A DNA stretch of 7,059 bases from an uncultured Caulobacterales bacterium (GTDB taxonomy: Bacteria; Pseudomonadota; Alphaproteobacteria; Caulobacterales; Caulobacteraceae): positions 1 to 7,059 of the forward strand of contig CAISYT010000141.1 in NCBI GenBank assembly GCA_903889785.1, read 5' to 3'. Positions 4,544 through 7,059 of the stretch are shown here, in pieces. Below the pieces are notes generated by a model, which saw nothing but the letters and a program-made list of their open reading frames with translations, was not told the origin of the DNA and made no database searches. A program made the translations under genes and the position numbers. Each line of letters starts with the position of its first letter. Position 1 is the stretch's first letter.

Positions 4544-6868
4544 CTAAAGTGGGGGTGGAGGTCCAGCCAAAATTTCGCGCTTCCCGGCATGATTCGCCGC
4601 CCCGACAACGCCCTGCTGTTCCATTCGCTCCATCAGCGAGGCGGCGCGGTTGTAGCCGATCTGCAGCCGGCGCTGGATGTAGGAGGTGCTGGCCTTGCGA
4701 TCCCGCGTCACCACGGCCACCGCCTGATCGTAGAGGTCACCCTCGCCATCGCCGCCAGATTCGCCGCCTTCGCCCTCGAAACCGTCCTCGTCCTCGGTGG
4801 CGGTGACGGCTTCCAGGTATTGCGGCTGGCCCTGGGCGCGCAGGAACCCAGCCACGGCCTCGACCTCGCCGTCGGACACAAACGGACCGTGCAGGCGCGT
4901 TACCCGCCCGCCACCGGCCATGTAGAGCATGTCGCCCTGGCCCAGCAGCTGCTCGGCACCTTGTTCGCCGAGAATGGTGCGGGCGTCGATCTTGCTGGTA
5001 ACCTGGAAGCTGATCCGGGTCGGGAAATTGGCCTTGATCGTGCCGGTGATCACATCAACCGACGGGCGCTGTGTGGCCATGATCAGGTGGATGCCGGCGG
5101 CTCGGGCCATCTGGGCCAGCCGCTGCACCGCGCCCTCGATATCCTTGCCGGCCACCATCATCAGGTCGGCCACTTCGTCGATCACCACCACCAGGTAGGG
5201 CATGGGATCGGGGCGTATTTTCTCGCTCTCGTAGACGGCGCGGCCGGCGCCATCAAAGCCGGTCTGCACGGTGCGTTCAAAGTGCTCACCCTTGGCCTCG
5301 GCCTCGCGCGCGCGCTCATTATAGCCGGCGACATTGCGCACGCCGATCTTCGACATCTTGCGGTAGCGGTCTTCCATTTCCCGCACTGTCCATTTCAGGG
5401 CCACGATGGCCTTCTTCGGATCTGTAACCACCGGGGCAAGCAGGTGCGGAATGCCGTCGTAGACGCTGAGTTCCAGCATCTTCGGGTCGATCATGATGAA
5501 TCGGCACTCTTCCGGGCTTAGCCGGTAGAGAATCGACAGGATCATCGCATTGACCCCCACCGACTTGCCCGAGCCGGTCGTGCCGGCGATCAGCAGGTGG
5601 GGCATTTTCGACAGGTCGGCGATATAGGGCTCGCCACCAATGGTTTCGCCCAGCGCCATCGGCACGCCTTGTGATCGCTCATAGTCGGGCGAAGACAACA
5701 GGTCGCGTAGATAGACTGTTTCGCGCCGGGCATTGGGCAGTTCAATGCCGATTGCGTTGCGGCCCGACACCACAGCGATGCGGCATGCGGCCACGCCCAT
5801 CGACCGGGCGATGTCGTCACTAAGCGCCACAACACGCGCATGCTTTACGCCGGCAACGGGCACCAATTCGTAGAGGGTAACGACAGGGCCGGGCCGGATC
5901 TGGTCGATGCTTCCGCGCACGCCGTATTCTGCCAGTACGCCCTCTAGCAATTGGGCGTTCTGGCGCAGGGCTCCTTCATCGACCGACGAAGCGCGGGGCT
6001 TAGGCTTGGCCAGCATCGACAACTCCGGCATGGCGAAGCCGTTAGGATTGACGAAATCGAACGACTTCTGCTGCTCGCGCCGCTCGCGCTCGGAACTTTT
6101 CGAGTTCTTGGGCTGGCGCACCTGAACGGGGGCGGCGGAAGCGGGCACCGGTGCGGGAGCGTCCAGCGGGATGTCGGCCATGTCGCGACTGGCGGCACGA
6201 TTCCTCTTGGTCTTGGCGATAGGCGCGGGTCCCGGTGCCAGTCGCAGCACGCCTCTGATCCAGTCGGTCGAGGCCGAAGCGTCGATACGACTAAGGCCGA
6301 GCCCGTAGGACAGCGCTACGAACGCCAATACGCCATAGACTGCTGCGGCGATCAGGCGCGCTCCGGGTAGGTGCGCAAAGGTCAGAACGGCGGCACCCAT
6401 CCGCAGGATGGCATCACCCCAGAATCCGCCCAGGCCACCGGCCAGAGGCCAGGTCACCGGCGGACGTGGCGCGGCGAATAAGGCGGTCAGGGCGAACAGA
6501 CCAAAAACGGCGGCCAGGGCTCGGCGGCGGGTATCTTTGCGAGCGGCGTTAGGATCGCGCTGCGCGACGCGTGTCAGGCCGAAAACTGCCATCAACAGGG
6601 CGCCCGCCCAGGCCCCCAGACCCAGGGACTGCATCACAGCATCACCGATTATCGCGCCAGGTTCACCGAGGGCGTTTTGTACCGGCACGGTCGCCGCCGC
6701 ATTCCAGCTCGGGTCTGCGGCATTGTAGGTGGCGATGATCAGCATCAGAAACATGCCGGCGGCCGTCAGGATGCCGCCCCGGAACCGCGCCGCGCCGGGC
6801 AGGGCCCAGCTGACCCGCGCCGCATCCCAAAGCAGTTCCGTCGTTGTCCGCCTCGCCGCGCGCGCCAT
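4544..6868 (-). CDS. ftsK: DNA translocase FtsK
   Basis: The 774-residue product is a complete FtsK/SpoIIIE translocase. Four or five hydrophobic segments lie at about 33-49, 85-101, 117-133 and 153-190. A short Pro/Ala- and charge-rich linker (about 210-300) precedes the motor. The alpha-beta motor carries Walker A AGTTGSGKS (428-436, Lys435) and Walker B YLVVVIDEVADLMM (558-571, Asp564-Glu565), followed by ATQRPSVDVITG (598-609). After an acidic Gly/Glu stretch (691-710) comes a winged-helix gamma domain (711-768) with YIQRRLQIGYNRAASLMERM, which in the family reads polar KOPS sequences and activates XerCD at dif. The protein anchors at the septum and pumps chromosome ends apart in the last stage of division. 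It is far shorter than E. coli FtsK because the linker is short, as is usual in alphaproteobacteria. The ATG at 6868 has no strong ribosome site. It is followed by lolA. Confidence 0.97.
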   Translation of the reverse strand: MARAARRTTTELLWDAARVSWALPGAARFRGGILTAAGMFLMLIIATYNAADPSWNAAATVPVQNALGEPGAIIGDAVMQSLGLGAWAGALLMAVFGLTRVAQRDPNAARKDTRRRALAAVFGLFALTALFAAPRPPVTWPLAGGLGGFWGDAILRMGAAVLTFAHLPGARLIAAAVYGVLAFVALSYGLGLSRIDASASTDWIRGVLRLAPGPAPIAKTKRNRAASRDMADIPLDAPAPVPASAAPVQVRQPKNSKSSERERREQQKSFDFVNPNGFAMPELSMLAKPKPRASSVDEGALRQNAQLLEGVLAEYGVRGSIDQIRPGPVVTLYELVPVAGVKHARVVALSDDIARSMGVAACRIAVVSGRNAIGIELPNARRETVYLRDLLSSPDYERSQGVPMALGETIGGEPYIADLSKMPHLLIAGTTGSGKSVGVNAMILSILYRLSPEECRFIMIDPKMLELSVYDGIPHLLAPVVTDPKKAIVALKWTVREMEDRYRKMSKIGVRNVAGYNERAREAEAKGEHFERTVQTGFDGAGRAVYESEKIRPDPMPYLVVVIDEVADLMMVAGKDIEGAVQRLAQMARAAGIHLIMATQRPSVDVITGTIKANFPTRISFQVTSKIDARTILGEQGAEQLLGQGDMLYMAGGGRVTRLHGPFVSDGEVEAVAGFLRAQGQPQYLEAVTATEDEDGFEGEGGESGGDGEGDLYDQAVAVVTRDRKASTSYIQRRLQIGYNRAASLMERMEQQGVVGAANHAGKREILAGPPPPL

Positions 6869-7004
6869 CAGGTTCTAAAAGCCCAAAGTTTAAAGCCTAG
6901 CTATTCACCCTAGCCGGAGAATAGTTAAGGGGCGTTTACGATGGCGGGCGCGAAGGCTTGCGTTGCGGTGGACAGAACACCGTCCTGGGGGCCATATCGC
7001 CGCC
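6869..7004. promoter_or_regulatory. Divergent promoter region between ftsK and the FAD hydroxylase gene
   Basis: These 136 bp must carry the start signals of both divergent genes. On the minus strand two GCTAGG copies (6901-6896 and 6914-6909) start 13 bp apart and resemble the core of the Caulobacter -10 box, but neither is a full match. A CtrA-like motif is listed separately. No clear -35/-10 pair could be fixed for either gene. Confidence 0.4.
6925..6939 (+). promoter_or_regulatory. CtrA-like box TTAA-N7-TTAC
   Basis: TTAA, seven bases, then TTAC matches seven of eight positions of the CtrA consensus TTAA-N7-TTAA known from Caulobacter. It lies 57 bp upstream of the ftsK start and 65 bp upstream of the hydroxylase start. 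Such matches occur by chance, so position in a division-gene promoter is the main support. Confidence 0.3.
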
Positions 7005-7059
7005 ATGGCCGCGCCCGAAGTTCCCGCTCATATCGACGTCATCATCGCCGGGGCGGGCA
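7005..7059 (+). CDS. FAD-dependent hydroxylase, probably UbiH/UbiF family, 5' end only
   Basis: Only the first 18 codons are in the window: MAAPEVPAHIDVIIAGAG. The hydrophobic strand followed by GAG is the start of an FAD-binding Rossmann fold (GxGxxG). UbiH-type ubiquinone-biosynthesis mono-oxygenases start in just this way (short leader, DVxIxGxG), and I recall such a gene beside ftsK in Caulobacterales. Other flavoproteins begin similarly, so the family is an inference. The start ATG at 7005 has no strong ribosome site. It diverges from ftsK. Confidence 0.55.
   Translation, partial: MAAPEVPAHIDVIIAGAG

Noticed and set aside
4589..5521. A 310-codon plus-strand frame antisense to ftsK
   Set aside because: Its composition (His-, Gly- and Ala-rich with no domain pattern) is that of a shadow of the GC-rich ftsK motor region.
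6797..6804. GGGCAGGG, a match to the E. coli KOPS consensus, inside ftsK
   Set aside because: About one match to a seven-base-defined motif is expected by chance in a GC-rich window of this size, and KOPS in this group is not known to me to be identical.

Overview
The window looks like a chromosomal housekeeping segment of a GC-rich alphaproteobacterium, most likely order Caulobacterales (Caulobacter, Phenylobacterium or Brevundimonas type). The basis is a protein tail resembling the NtrZ family next to a CenR-type response regulator, together with YggS, a signal-less YkuD protein, exonuclease III, LolA, FtsK and a divergent FAD hydroxylase. No mobile element, CRISPR array, tRNA or rRNA was seen, and codon use looks uniform. 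The order is recognised from memory of the group and was not searched.

Layout: (1) 1-204 (+) is the 3' end of a small NtrZ-like protein. It faces, across 3 bp, a divergent ThiE/TenI-fold protein (208-822, -). (2) YggS/PLPBP (832-1518, +) starts 9 bp from the ThiE-like start, and its 3' end overlaps the 3' end of an L,D-transpeptidase-family gene (1456-1971, -) by 63 bp. (3) Only 49 bp separate that gene from the divergent response regulator cenR (2021-2707, +). cenR converges on exonuclease III (2711-3517, -) with 3 bp between the stop codons. (4) 3518-3753 is the most structured non-coding stretch. On the minus strand it holds a -35-like TTGACT, two predicted hairpins, an A-rich linker and a perfect 10-bp terminator stem followed by six T, ending 34 bp before the xth start. 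This is either an undescribed small RNA of about 110 nt or an attenuated xth leader. (5) lolA (3754-4419, -) follows ftsK (4544-6868, -) with a 124-bp gap containing a perfect 6-bp dyad. (6) A 136-bp divergent region with a CtrA-like motif precedes the start of a probable UbiH-family FAD hydroxylase (7005-7059, +, cut by the window end).

Several genes concern the envelope and division: CenR (envelope regulation), the L,D-transpeptidase (wall or other amide chemistry), LolA (lipoprotein transport) and FtsK (septal DNA translocation). The others are PLP homeostasis, a thiamine-related fold, DNA repair and probably ubiquinone synthesis. Apart from possible ftsK-lolA-(xth) read-through, the genes alternate strand with very little intergenic space, so much of the promoter DNA must lie inside neighbouring genes.
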